64,000 bases of DNA, from positions 72,570,028 through 72,634,027 of the forward strand of contig NC_088295.1 of the NCBI RefSeq assembly GCF_032854445.1, in the 5' to 3' direction. The notes below the pieces were generated by a model. It saw only the letters and a program-made list of their open reading frames with translations, was not told the DNA's origin and did not search any database. The stretch is from Liolophura sinensis. Its lineage: Eukaryota; Mollusca; Polyplacophora; Chitonida; Chitonidae. The position numbers were made by a program, and so were the translations under genes. Below, in pieces: positions 36,263 to 48,965 of the stretch (positions are counted from its first letter, which is position 1; each line of letters opens with the position of its first letter).

Positions 36263-36539
36263 CGATTTATTGTTCAACAGACAGTTTCCAGGACTTGGCC
36301 AGATGCTATAACGATGATCCGCTATCTCTAAATAACTTCTGTGGCAAAGACTTATCCACCCTCAAAACCGCATTTCAGTATAAACTACAGACTGTAGAGC
36401 TGGTATGTCTTATTTGTACTTAGAATTTCATCTGCACGTTTTAATATTGTTAATTACACTTATCGTTGATTTCAATCAACGGCACAAGTTATGAATAGTT
36501 ATGAATGGAATATTCCACCTGACGCTTTCATTTTAAGTG

Positions 36540-36816
36540 TCTTTGCGGCCTCCGTGGCCGAGAGGGTTAGCTCGCCAGTGAGGCGCTAAGACTCAGGAGC
36601 CTTCCGCCAGTACGGTGAGTTCAAGCTGTGAGTTCAAGTCCAGCTCATGCTGGCGTCCTCTTCGGCCGTACGTGGGAAGGTATGGCAACAACCTGCGGAT
36701 GGTCGTGGATTTCTTCCCTGTTCTGCCCGGTTTCCTCCCACCATAATGCTGGTCGCCGCCGTATAAGCGAAATATTCTTGAGTACAGTGTACAACACAAA
36801 TTAAATAAATAAATAA
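36540..36816 (+). mobile_element. Full-length tRNA-headed SINE with target-site duplication
   Basis: Head gcggcctccgtggccgagag, B-box-like gagttcaagtcc, middle acctgcggatggtcgtggat, tail ttcttgagtacagtgtacaa then aaataaataa. It is flanked by tttaagtg at 36532-36539 and 36817-36824. An internal 16-bp duplication (gagttcaagctgtgagttca) is present in the B-box region. Confidence 0.85.
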
Positions 36817-37049
36817 TTTAAGTGCCTTAAATATAATATGAGGAATGGTTTTTGTAAGTACGGGAAGAAATATCTAGAATCTCTGGTGGACTGCTTTAAG
36901 ATTATCCCAGGGATATATGCTTATATGGTTCGTGTCGAATAAAATCTCAACTAAGGAACTAAGATACAAAATAGTATGGCACACAACTTGGATATTGATT
37001 AAACCTATGCACCTCGAAAATTCATTTCGTCTATCTAATATAATTATAT

Positions 37050-37205
37050 GAATTATATATAATATAACATAGAGAGTAAAACCAGAGTAGCGACGACAGT
37101 GTAATAGCTGGTCAATGGTTACACGTAGCCGGTGACATACGGTCTCAGTTTTAACCTCAGTCAGGGTTTTATTCTGACCGTTCATGTAAATGCATAAACA
37201 GTAGC
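37050..37205 (-). repeat. Dispersed repeat copy, inverted
   Basis: Read on the minus strand it gives tttacatgaacggtcagaat aaaaccctgactgagg and ctattacactgtcgtcgcta, matching 56553-56700. Family unknown. Confidence 0.6.
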
Positions 37206-37316
37206 AATTTACACGTCCACAAGCACAATGGCTTCAGTAGAATAGGGTAAAAATAATGGCACTGCTGAAAACTATTGACCGTTTCTCTTTACATTACCCT
37301 TTCTATTTTCTTACCT

Positions 37317-37687
37317 TGCTTTGACGTTAGGTTTGCAAAAATTTTGTTCGGCCAAGGGTGGCCCCAAACCAGCGTCAGTGCGCTCCATTTAAAAACCTAT
37401 TGCAGTTACCTGCCTTTGTCAAATATGGCGAGGCTATCAATATAGTCGTTAGCTTTGAGCATCACCAAGGAATCTGGGACGCATGCGGGCTGGGAAATAA
37501 CAGAATAGCTTGCTTACGATAAATCGACAGGCAAAGAGACAAGGAACACAGGTGTCTCCAAACTAAAGGCCGTGAAGACGTATTTGATAGACAATTTTTG
37601 TCTCAAACGCCGTGCCACACTGCCACGGTTTGGGGCCATCCTTTGCTGAAAAAATTTTTGCCAAACTTAACATCAAAGAAATCTCAG
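37317..37687. mobile_element. Foldback/MITE-like element with ~65-bp inverted ends
   Basis: The left end has tttgacgttaggtttgcaaa aattttgttc and gggtggccccaaacc. The right end has ggtttggggccatcc, then gaaaaaatttttgccaaact taacatcaaag. As inverted repeats these match at roughly three of four bases over about 65 bp, with 220 bp between them. No coding capacity. The target-site duplication was not resolved. Confidence 0.6.
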
Positions 37688-39060
37688 ACTAATAGTTTGT
37701 TGTTGAACATTGTTTTGGAAATAGGTCTTGTGATAACTGACATGGAACGTTTTCACGTTTTCGTTGAAATCAACAACAAAAGTAATTAAAGATTACCTCT
37801 GGTATCACAAATGTATTAGTGTTCAAAATTAGGATCTCTTTTGCAACACTAAAGCATGCAGCTAGAGGGGTAAATTCCAGGTTGATGTTTTCTCTTCATT
37901 CATTCCCGCGAGTAAATTCGTTCCAAGATATGTCCACAAATATGATAATGTAACAGAGGCAGCCGTAGGTCCGGGCCCAAATGCTTGTGAATATCGGTGG
38001 ATGAGAAATTGTTTGGAACCACACCTTCTTCTAGGAAAGTATACCAGGATATTACACACACAAAACTAACTGTACGCCAGTTGAGTCATCCGCATCCTCC
38101 AGCATCCTTGTATCTAACAACCCAGCGTACGCAATGACATTTAGGGAGTGTAAACAGTCTCTTTGCATTTACTTCTTACAACCGGATGTAAACAAATATC
38201 ATACTTGTGTTTCACCGCGTATATGAGTGTAGGCTATTATCGGCAAAATGAAACCATAGGCTGTTATATTCTGTACCACGCGACCCCACCACAACAAATA
38301 CAGTGTAGCCAAAATACTCCCCAGACGTACGATTGAGTCTTACAATGATCTCGAGCTCACCTGAATGTACGTGTGGTCTGCATCTGGTCTATGTAACCCA
38401 TATATACCCATATCCTTACATGAGACGTACTAGTCTATATTTATTACATGAACACCAGAAGGTCAAACTGCATAACGTAGACCTGCAAAACTTTTTCAGC
38501 ATGAAAAACTCGCGTTAGCATCACATCCGCCAAGGGAGCAGAACATCATGGGAATTCCGAAAACACGAGCGGCGAGTTTAAAGCAGAGATGATCTAAGCA
38601 ACAGTAAAAGTTGCAAACACTCTCGCACGGAAATTTACTCGGCGGGGAAAACCCGGACGCCACTTTCTACATAAAAAAACACCACTCCTTTCAGGTTCCA
38701 TGTCTTGGAAATCAGTGCCAATAAGAACGTTAACACCCCCATCATCTGAGAGAATAACATCCTATGCATCGTCAGTTGGTGAGGGGATGGACGGTTGTGA
38801 TATGAGTAACTACGCTGACATATATACCATTCTCGCGTGTGCACCGACAAACCCTATAGGAAATTTACAGCGAAAATTTCCACCAGTAAAAGAAAGTAGA
38901 TGATAATTAATCAACAGAAAGTTACTTAAAACACAAATTTTCCTTTTTGACTGCGCTGCTATCTTTTCTTAGAAATTAACAAAATAACAAAAATCCTGCA
39001 CAGAAATGAAGTGGTAATTATTCATCCCCCTATGGACCCTCCCGCTGACCCACTTTCCGT
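37688..39060. other. No gene called (upstream of the 39228 gene)
   Basis: No exon with matched splice phases was found and no repeat was recognised. Distal regulatory sequence for the 39228 promoter may lie here but cannot be read directly. Confidence 0.35.
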
Positions 39061-39227
39061 CAGCTGATCTCACTCTCGCCAGCTGATCGTATATAGGGTA
39101 TGTACATCGGAGTTAGAACCGGACGGCACCCGACAAACTTTACTGCTCTGTGGCTTCGGATGGAAGCAAGTTGTAGTAGCATTGTCAAGTAACTTTGGGA
39201 GATTAAGATAGTCAAGAAGTACAGAGA
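39061..39227 (+). promoter_or_regulatory. TATA promoter with two CAGCTG E-boxes and 5' UTR
   Basis: TATATA lies at about 39090-39095. That would place the transcription start near 39120 and leave a 5' UTR of about 105 bases before the ATG at 39228. Two identical cagctgat blocks, each holding the palindromic E-box CAGCTG, sit at 39061-39066 and 39080-39085, just upstream of the TATA box. CAGCTG is a classic bHLH-factor site. Seen: the motifs and their spacing. Inferred: promoter activity. Confidence 0.5.
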
Positions 39228-41291
39228 ATGGCGACTCAGGTTTACAATTCGGTGACCCAAGGCGTTGGCGGCCCTCAGATTCAGCAGATAGGTATGGTGT
39301 TCATCTCTAGAGTTTCCCCGGTCCCCGGGGAGTGAGTTGACACAAGCTACTTCGTTCGTATGTTTTGTTGTTGTGTACGTGACCTAGATCATGCGTTGTT
39401 AACGGTTGTGGGTAGGAGAATATATTATTTTGCAGCGTATGTGTTTATGTATGTATATATTTATGTATGTCAACTATGTTATCACCTTTAATTTATTGCT
39501 CTTTGTGGGAACTGTTCATCTGTTTATCAGCATTCAGGTGTCGATAACCGCCTCACAAAGGCTTAGCCAATTTGTAATCTCTGAAGGCCCCTCACATGAA
39601 AAAAAAATACCCCCCTACCTAAGTTTATATTAGATAGTAGGTTTGTATAGCTTATACAGCTAATGTCGGTTTTCTGCATGCCAATTGCACGAATCTGTCC
39701 GACAACAATAACGAAAAACCATCCCAGGTGTAACATTTGAAAGTCTTTACCTTGACCCAATTATATGCGCCTCTGCCCAGCTCCCGCAGGGCAAACAGCT
39801 ATTTATTGACAGTTATGCGCATGTCCGAAATGATGATTTATTCACGGTTGAGATATTGATGTGAAGACTTTTGTGATGTCAGTCACATTTATAGCTCTAC
39901 TACCATTTGAAGAAGCCTATTATGTTGGGTATGTCCACCTGTACAACGTGCATTTCGTGACGTTTTGCTGCCATATGTCGAGGGTCTCAGTGACCTAGCT
40001 GTGCAGGCTGTTAAGTTCAGCATGGGGTCATTGATACCGTACCAGGTAAACACGACCCACTGCTGTAAAATAAGGAAATTATGACTGATTTTGTGTTTAT
40101 GTAGATGGGCGCAGAAACAAGCCTATAGCTGGTACACTAATTGACATGCACACGAACCTACCCCCGGGAAACATAGCAGGGGGATTTGATCTGAGAAATT
40201 TAAAAGAGAAGCAAAGTTAAATATCAGTCAAATACCATTGAAAAGAGTATGCATTTCCTCGCAGGTGCATGCCATTAAAATATTCTAATATGTACCTCAA
40301 GTTGATAAATTATAAATAAAGTCAGCGCCAAAATCCGCTGTGGGCGACTCCATTTTGTCTAAGAACTAGTCCTAAAGTTTTCTGTGTTAGGAGGAGAATT
40401 GCGGTCGGAAACTGCCGAAGTGCAGTTCGTACATTTGCGGTAGAAGGTAGCGAACAGTACAGTTCGTTTTCTGAATGTTTGACGTAGGTTCCGAGTTTAC
40501 ACGAACAAGCCGGTAGTTATAACGACTCTCACTGGCTGAAAGGCAACTGAGAGCTACCACCAGATAAAAGAAAATGTGCTCTTTTCAGCCTATAGTGTCA
40601 TGTTTTTAAGTTTTCTTCTCCTTTAACAACAAACAGCACGCCAAGTTTAGGATTTGATATGCCAAATCGACACCCTTTCTACCTACAGCAAGAACATTTA
40701 TATGCTTATGTTATTTTAGCGTCGTAACAGGCCATACCAGTCCATCCCTATACCAATCGTCAGCTATTATGAACGTTCCTGGTCAATAATCGCAAGACCA
40801 TTTTGCAAAAACAAAGATATTCATCACAAACCACCAAACATCAAAGAACATGTATAAGAAATTAGGACTGTGTCGTGTAAACAGAAACAGTCAGAAGTTT
40901 TCAATGATGCCAGAGAGACACCAGGATTGTTCAAGGCGCTTAATGCATCCAGTATCCACATCTTGCAGCACATGTGCTTGTTTATGAATTGTCGATAGTA
41001 AACCACGTGTATTTCAGAACCGCTTTGATGGCATTTGCTCAAACCTGGGGATTTTATTCGGCACGATGCTTATACCCCCACTTGTTTTTTCACTCGATAA
41101 CACCTTGTTTCTTTTTTGTGTTCACAGATAATGGTTTCGATGAGACAACTGTGTTGATTCTAGCAGTGATGGCGTTTCTATTGCTGGGAGCAATAGGTGT
41201 GGCGTCCACCCTCTGGTGGATTTGTAAGGACAGATCGTCACAAGGGACACGGCGGGACAAATTGGACATGGACGAAGAGTTAACTGTGTAG
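39228..41291 (+). CDS. Small single-pass membrane protein, 75 aa, two exons (39228-39291, 41128-41291)
   Basis: Exon 1 begins at the ATG at 39228 and encodes MATQVYNSVTQGVGGPQIQQ plus Ile, ending in phase 1 at a donor atag|gtatgg. The next strong acceptor in phase, tttcttttttgtgttcacag|, opens exon 2 at 41128, which encodes DNGFDETT and then a stop-free run to TAG at 41289. The joined product has a polar 27-residue N-terminus without a signal peptide. A membrane span follows at about residues 29-53 (VLILAVMAFLLLGAIG, ending STLWWIC). The tail is KDRSSQGTRRDK, then acidic DMDEELTV. Positive charges right after the span predict a cytosolic C-terminus. I do not recognise the family; small glycophorin/SMAGP-like or SMIM-type proteins have this plan. 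A TATA box lies upstream, and the variant signal ATTAAA at about 41636 could serve 3' processing. Confidence 0.6.
40105..40220 (+). CDS. Candidate alternative terminal exon, phase 1, basic tail
   Basis: Acceptor ttttgtgtttatgtag| is followed in phase 1 by 38 codons to TAA, starting DGRRNKPIAGTLIDMHTN and ending NLKEKQS. It lies in the intron between 39291 and 41128 and could be spliced to the 39228 exon, giving a soluble 59-residue product. No membrane span is present. The acceptor is moderate, and a chance frame cannot be excluded. Confidence 0.2.
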
Positions 41292-42281
41292 CCTGCCGAC
41301 CTCTCCACGCCCATCTTGGCCTTATATACCCTTCAACATAGATACGTTTGATCTGACATTATACTTCCTTGAGACAACAAGTTATCAAACTCAAGTCTTC
41401 GTGCTAAGGACAGTGACATATAGATTGACAATGATGAGACGTATCCATAACACGCATGCGCAGTGATAGGACGTTCCACCACGAGAAGAGTCCGACATTT
41501 GTGAACTGTGATACAACCACGTGACTTTTCAGCGAGAAATCAGGGTCTTGCAATTTTACATTCCTTTTTTTTCATACATCACTACATCAGACAGCATGCG
41601 GCGATTTTCAAACACTGTGTATATAACTATTTAGCTATTAAATAGCCACTCTTTTTTTATTTTTTTCCATGAAGTATCGTTATTGTTTTTACTTCTTCCG
41701 TCTGCCCGACTGTCCAAAACAAGATGCGAGGCACATCATATTCAAATATCTATTCTAAACCGTCTATACTAAGTACTGAATCCACATTTAAGGATAAAGA
41801 GCCGTGGTCACTTGTTGACAGACGAGGAAGCGCGGGATATGTCGTGCTGAGTGGAGATTACCAGTATTTCTCTTTGCAAACTGACAATTTAGATAGTCCA
41901 TCATTTCATGCTCCGCATTGTGCACCTCCTATACACAAGTACTGGTTGACTTAGTATCACTATAATGTGCCCATTTTGCCTGGTACAGGTGAGGCAAGTG
42001 TTTTGGCACTATAATGTATGCCTCCTGCAAAGGAACACAATCGTCCAATACTTAAAGAATGTTTAAAGCTGCGGTAAACCCCCAGCAAAATCCCCAAGAC
42101 TATATATATATAGCTCAGCTTAGCTTCGGCTGGCTTATCTAACACAGCGATCATTCAACCGTGGCCAACCGTGGCCACAGTCAACCGTGGCTCAACGGCA
42201 CAGTTAGACAGTGGGTTCGGCATATAGGCATACTTTCTACATATGGAAATGTATGCTGATATACTGCAGTGAGACAGGGTC
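41292..42281. other. 3' flank of the small membrane gene
   Basis: It follows the stop at 41289. The hexamer variant attaaa at about 41636 is the nearest polyadenylation-like signal. An open frame at 41724-41954 has no splice support. Confidence 0.4.
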
Positions 42282-42510
42282 ATTTATTTATTTAATTTAC
42301 TGGTGATTAGCGCCATACTCAACAATATTTCCCTTATACAACAACCTTAGGTAGCAGGTAGCAGGAAAGCGGACAGAGCCCGGGAGAAACCCACGACCAC
42401 TCGCAGGTTGCTGACCTTCTCAGTTACGATCGGGAGTAACTTGAACTCACAGCGATTGCATTGGTGAAAGGCTTCTGGGTCATTGTGCTACGTTAGCACA
42501 CTATCGACCA
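42282..42510 (-). mobile_element. tRNA-headed SINE, minus, diverged
   Basis: A tttatttatttaat start, gcgccatactcaacaatatt, agcccgggagaaacccacga, ctcgcaggttgctgacc and cttgaactcacagcgattgc run in the order expected for the reverse complement. Confidence 0.8.
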
Positions 42511-43277
42511 GGTAACTGCACGAGAACCCCCACCCCCACCAACCGCGTGACAAGCGCCATAAATATTACCACAATGCTGCAGCTTTTTCTAGACGGTTAG
42601 AAAGCTATGTTGAAAAGAAAGTATATGCAACGTAGTTTATTAAAATATGAGTTTGCAAGAACTAAATATTTGTGATAAATTCAATTGGTATATATGTGAT
42701 GTCAGACATATATGGTAGCTTAAGAGAGAGGAAATTAAGTCGTTAATTTTCATATCGTGAAAATTCTCGAGTCGATTCTCGGCGTAGAGTGCCGTGCAGT
42801 TGAATTCCAAAACTAATCCATACCTCCGATTTCCTCCACAAAATCATCTCCGACGATACAGAAGACAAAAATCATGAATATGACCGAAGTATGAAATCAT
42901 TTAAAGAGCTTTAAATTTAGAAACTAACTTTCTTGTGGATAAATGCTCAAACGTCCTCACGGAGTTTAACACTAATCACGAAGCCTTGTATTGATTTGCA
43001 TATGGACATGTTCATCAGAATGTCAGGTTCCCCGTTTCATACTTCTGTCTAATTTTGTTTAACCCGAAGAATGAGACCGTATACGCATCAACGGCGCAGT
43101 GAATGCAAAACACAGTTACATCGATCTTGCATGTTACGCAAATAGTGGTTATTGATTTCGTGGTGGAAAAAAGTCCCTCCGAAGTCTGGATGCATTGAAT
43201 TCCTGGATTTCGTGACATCCGATAACTGATTGTTTCTTCCATATAACCAGTTTTACGTCCTTTAAGTTAGGATTATT

Positions 43278-43495
43278 TAGTTAGTTAGTTATTTTTTATT
43301 TGATGGGTGTTTTACGCTGTACCCAAGAATATACTTCTACGACAGCTGCCAGCAGTTTGGTGGTAGGAGTTCTGACAAAGCACGGGGGAAATGCCGGAGA
43401 GGAAGCCAGCAAGAGCTTGATTTAAACTCACAGCAACCTCATTGGTGATAATCTTCAAGAGTGCCAATCAACTCGGGCACGGAGGCCTATATAAT
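43278..43495 (-). mobile_element. tRNA-headed SINE, minus, with target-site duplication
   Basis: The inverted tail gggtgttttacgctgtaccc, middle gagaggaagccagcaagagc, B-box-like complement tttaaactcacagc and head complement gggcacggaggcc are present, with internal deletions. The 11-bp duplication ttaggattatt flanks it at 43267-43277 and 43496-43506. Confidence 0.85.
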
Positions 43496-43806
43496 TTAGG
43501 ATTATTAGCTGTAACTATTTGGGAATTTGTAACAACTTACTTGTTTGTTTATACACATTATTTCTTTTATAAAGGAATAGCTATTGTATTCATTTCAAGG
43601 GCTGTAATATCGTCACAGACCAACTGGTGAATTTACACTTGTACTGAAACCACCATCCCTCTCTCGCTGCCTATATATACTGAATATATATTTCAACTTA
43701 CACTGAATCAAACGGTTGGTAGGGTATTCCACAACTCAGGCTTTATAACACGTCAAAAAACAACATTTATAAAACCGTGCGGCGATGGGAATAAGAGTAC
43801 TTCGGT

Positions 43807-44056
43807 ACATTAGCTTAGTTAATGACGTCTCACATGTTATCGTAGAATGAACATTAGCTTAGTTAATGATGTCTCACATGTTATCGTAGAATGAACATTA
43901 GCTTAGTTAATGATGTCTCACATGTTATCGTAGAATGAACATTAGCTTAGTTAATGATGTCTCACATGTTATCGTAGAATGAACATTAGCTTAGTTAATG
44001 ATGTCTCACATGTTATCGTAGAATGAACATTAGCTTAGTTAATGTTATCGTAGAAT
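43807..44056. repeat. 44-bp satellite-like array, ~5.6 identical units
   Basis: The units attagcttagttaatgatgt ctcacatgttatcgtagaat-gaac repeat with an exact 44-bp step and almost no differences; the last is internally deleted. Confidence 0.95.
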
Positions 44057-44902
44057 GAACACGACTTTTTTTTACCGAATTTAACGCTGCATCGTTTGAA
44101 TTTTGTTGTTTCAACTTTTCATCAGCCTGTCCCATTAGTCACGTTTCAGTATCTTACTGACATGCATCACTAGTGTTTATTTCTTCAAGTTCTTCGCTTA
44201 AAAGCAGAACAAAACAAATTGAAGTACACAATTAAATCCGCATGAATTTTTCTCAGAGGCTTTTTAAAACATATTTTTGTGATTTTGATCCACTCAGTCA
44301 AAGTGAATCAACTCTGCGTAAAAAGGAACTTTTACATGGGATCATCCATATAATCTATGTTGATTCTTGAGTATGTCATGAAACATAATTAAATAGAGAT
44401 AACTGAATAAATAAACAAATAATGTGTGTTTGGAGACGCCTGGTAACATGGCCGTTGGATGCTACAACAATTAGCATCGGCAAAGTGGGTACTCGACTTA
44501 ACTTTCCAGCAGCCGCCTCCTTCCATAACGAAACAGAGAATTGTAAAATAACAATATTTAACCCTAGAATTTGGACAGGAAGGATTCCATACCATAGGTC
44601 TCATTCAAACATAAGAAACACATTATTTGATTTGATTTGCTGGGAAAGTCATCCAAGGATTATTATGTTTAAAATGTGTGCTGAGGCAACTCCCTGTATA
44701 ATATTTCTCTATATATGTACAGTAGTTTTACGTATTTTACAAATGAGGTAAGCGTTCTAAATCCTTTACAAATACAAACACAAGATCTTACAAAATAACT
44801 CTACAAAGACAGGCACCTGTTGAAGGTTAACAATATTGACAGCGAATTAAGTGCGTTAATTTTAACTGTAACTTTAAATAACATGTGTGTATATTTCATT
44901 GG

Positions 44903-45142
44903 GGGGCCTCCGTGGCTCAGTTGTAGCGCGTTAGCGCAGCGTATTGATCCTGGAGCCTTTCACCAATGCGGTCGCTGTGAGTTCAAGTCCAGTTAATGCT
45001 GGCTTCCTCTCCGGCCGTGAGTGGGAAGGTCTGCCAGCGACCTGCGGATGGTCGTAGGTTTCCTCCCACCATAATGCTGGCCGCCTCCGTATAAATGAAA
45101 TATTCTTGAGCACGGCGTAAAACACCAATCAAATAAATAAAT
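44903..45142 (+). mobile_element. Full-length tRNA-headed SINE with 12-bp target-site duplication
   Basis: Best copy in the window: head ggggcctccgtggctcagtt gtagcgcgttagcgc, B-box-like gagttcaagtcc, acctgcggatggtcgtaggt, tttcctcccaccataatgct, ttcttgagcacggcgtaaaa, tail aaataaataaat. The flanking duplication atatttcattgg lies at 44891-44902 and 45143-45154. The layout (tRNA head, conserved central domain, shared tail) fits the SINE superfamilies described in invertebrates, such as MetaSINEs, though I could not align it. Confidence 0.92.
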
Positions 45143-45154
45143 ATATTTCATTGG

Positions 45155-46026
<872 letters not shown>

Positions 46027-46646
46027 TAAAGGAGTGTTTGCTCTACGGATAATGGAAGTAATAATAATTCATTATTATTATATATCTATAAAACTTGTCA
46101 TTGAAATCAGTTGGATCTTACCACGTGACCGTCCTGTACTTGAATAAATATTAGATACCGGAGAGCCATATTTTTTCACATATTGTACGGTAGCAAAGGG
46201 AGGTAACTTTATAAACGATAAAGCATTTTGGTGTGCTGCAGTGTTTTTCGTTTGCCCTAAGCATTTCTGTAAACACTGACGAGGAAACTTTAACGGAGGG
46301 ATAAATTTCACAACTTGTGGATTTTCCGCACAGAACTAGAGCAAACATCAAAATCAACTTAGGAATAGTCAAACGCAGGACACAGGGTGCGTTACCCGAA
46401 AAGAACAGGGAGATTGAAAAAAAAGTGCTCCAGGCCAGCTGAATCTGCACGTGCTATCTTCGATCGTTATTTTTACGGAATGTGCCAGCCCTTGAACAGC
46501 CTGAGCTATCTAATAGATAGGTCTGCGGCGTCTCAACCAATACGTATTTTTAACACAACATGGACTTGTACAGTACCACTTCATAATATACAAAACGCAT
46601 CATAATAACGTATATTTGGGTATTAGTATTGGTAGTATGAGAACTG

Positions 46647-46843
46647 AACACCGTCTCATTTCTAAGCGGAAATCTTATGTAAGCGAACTTTGCCGTGAGC
46701 GTATCACTGCTTGTCTTGTTATCACTCAGATCCGGCCCGTAAGAATTATGACCGGGACTGACACGGGACGACAATTCGAATTGTGACCAAGTCTTGCGCC
46801 CGGGGCGTAATAATTACGCCTATGCGTAGTGTACGGCGCGAGA
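46647..46843 (+). repeat. Inverted-pair repeat, copy 1
   Basis: aacaccgtctcatttctaag ... gggacgacaattcgaattgt ... ggggcgtaataattacgcct ... gtgtacggcgcgaga matches 51164-51402 in reverse. The copy includes near-palindromes (caattcgaattg; gcgtaataattacgc). Confidence 0.75.
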
Positions 46844-48065
46844 CATTAGCATCTACGCAAAGAATACATTGAACGGATTAAACTACTATCGGTCTAGACT
46901 ACGGTACTCAAAATCCATCCATTGAATTCGTAATACATTACTTCGATTTAAGTTAGCAGGAGAGATTGATGTGGATAGCATGGTGCACAATGATATTTTC
47001 CGGTATAACTATATCGGGCCGGTTTCCTCCAAGACACCTTGAATTCACTGTAAAACTAGATAAAACTAGGCCGCGAATGACAGGTACATGTCTTTCCAAA
47101 TACTACAAGGAAAAATATTTAGAATGGCATTGTTCGTTACAATCAAACCCATCAGAGTGACCTGAGAAATCAAAGATACATTTTCGACAGTTTACTTTGA
47201 GAGGAGGAGTACAGCACAGAACCTATATGTTTTTCATGAAAGCAAACATTACAGATGTACGCACATGGATAAGATACAATAGGTCTTCAGACAAACTAGT
47301 CTATATGAAGGAACGTTACCTATGTTGAAACAACACGTGTTATATTTTTTAGGAAGTTTGAATGAACAGCATATCTTTATGTAGTCGTTTCTTCATACAC
47401 GTCCACTAAACTTATAGTTCACACGCTGAATGTAACAAATATATCCCCAAACACTTCGATATCGACTGCAAGTTGTGTAAAATAGAATCAGTTTAAGGTC
47501 GAACGGAGGCTAAGTGTGCTAAGTAATATTACAATAACACCCTGCCAACATATCCACAAAATATTACACACTTCAACATATTCTAGTGGTGTGCATGGGT
47601 GAGCGTATTTCTGCGATTCATACAGGCCATGCATGTGTCACGTCAATGAAATGCGGCCGAGCTAATATCTTATTTCCATAAGATGAAACAGATACCAAAC
47701 ATCCCCATTTCTGTAAGGAAAACATGAATAGATTGAAATTCTACCTGAGACACAAATTGCTAAAACTGTGTGGTATAATTTGATGCCATAATTGGTTTAC
47801 TGCTTGTACCATTCAGAAGTTTAACACGTTCATACCATGTAATGAGTAAATAATGGGGATCTGAAAGGTGGAGGGCAAAACAACTTATCTCATCCAATGA
47901 CTAGATTTCACTCGTGGACTCATCATAAATTTCAGTCTTGTTTACATTTGCTCTAGGATTAAGGTTAACTCCGTGACTCGGTCTGGTGTTCGGCATCCAG
48001 GGAAGCGATCAGCTTTCAGATGACCTTCCTGTTCACATCAGAAAAATGTTCATACAAAAACGATT
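46844..48065. other. No gene or repeat seen
   Basis: Only short unsupported open frames. Confidence 0.4.
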
Positions 48066-48066
48066 G

Positions 48067-48203
48067 TTTATTTATTTATTTATTTATTTATTTCATTGGT
48101 GTTTTACGAATATTTCACTTATACGACGGCGGCCAGCATTATGATGGGTGGAAACCGGGCACAGTCCGGGGGAAACCCATGACCATCCGCAGGTTGCTGC
48201 AGG
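48067..48203 (-). mobile_element. SINE 3' part, minus orientation
   Basis: A (ttta)n run is followed by ttcattggtgttttacgaat, tcacttatacgacggcggcc, agcattatgatgggtggaaa and catccgcaggttgctgc. A 13-base gap removes the cttgagcacggcg part. The head is missing. Confidence 0.8.
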
Positions 48204-48869
48204 ACAATTGCATAGTTAAAATGAAACATTAACATTTATGTTATTATGATTGTGTAATTTTTTTGTGAGAAACAATGTCACATTTAGAGCTTTGCAAAAT
48301 GTCTACTCCTAATTAAGTACGCTGCGATGTATTAATATTAATCAGAGTTCTTTTTCCTGAAGTCTATTGACTCAGCAGGCAAAACATCCAAGAAAGCAAT
48401 TCCCAAGTCATTCATACACTTCTGCATATCCAGATTTCGCGTAAAAACATCGAGGTGACCGTTGTCGTGTATGTCACAGGCCAAAGGTTGACTGATCCAC
48501 GGTCAAATAAATTGTGGAGAGCCAAACACAGCAGATAGTATCTGAACTTCACCATCTGTGCAAGTCTAGCAAACCAGCAACAGACCAGGGCTTGGAGTCT
48601 CCTCACGGCGCAGTAGGAGAGGAGCAAGAATTGGGATCACCTCTTCATGACGAGCTTTATACGTTAATGCCTCTATAGTAAACTTTCTCGATAGATCTCT
48701 TATATCCGGTGTGAAGACGCAATGACCGACAGGCTGTATGTAAGTTTCAGCGAGGCAGATATTATTGTAAATTAACAGCCACAAAGGAAACTAATGTGAA
48801 AAACCATTTCTATCTATGTATAGGCTCATCCAGAAATAATTTCAGGTCTGCTTCTTGAATAGGCAGGGA

Positions 48870-48965
48870 TCGTTGGCCACGGAGGCCATTCTCAGTTGGT
48901 TACCGACTCAGCTTGTCTTGCCCTTGTGGTCACGTAACTCGAACAATACGATTTCCGAGCCGAGC
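48870..48965 (+). mobile_element. Possible tRNA-like SINE head
   Basis: ggccacggaggccattctca-gttggttaccg looks like a tRNA 5' half with an A-box (ctcagttggtta), and gtaactcgaacaat is a poor B-box. Weak; could be chance. Confidence 0.25.

Noticed and set aside
44903-44980. tRNA-like sequence considered as a genuine tRNA gene
   Set aside because: It lacks a clean cloverleaf and anticodon arm and is continuous with the SINE body and target-site duplication. The other tRNA-like heads (9576, 24074, 34656, 36540) are rejected for the same reason.
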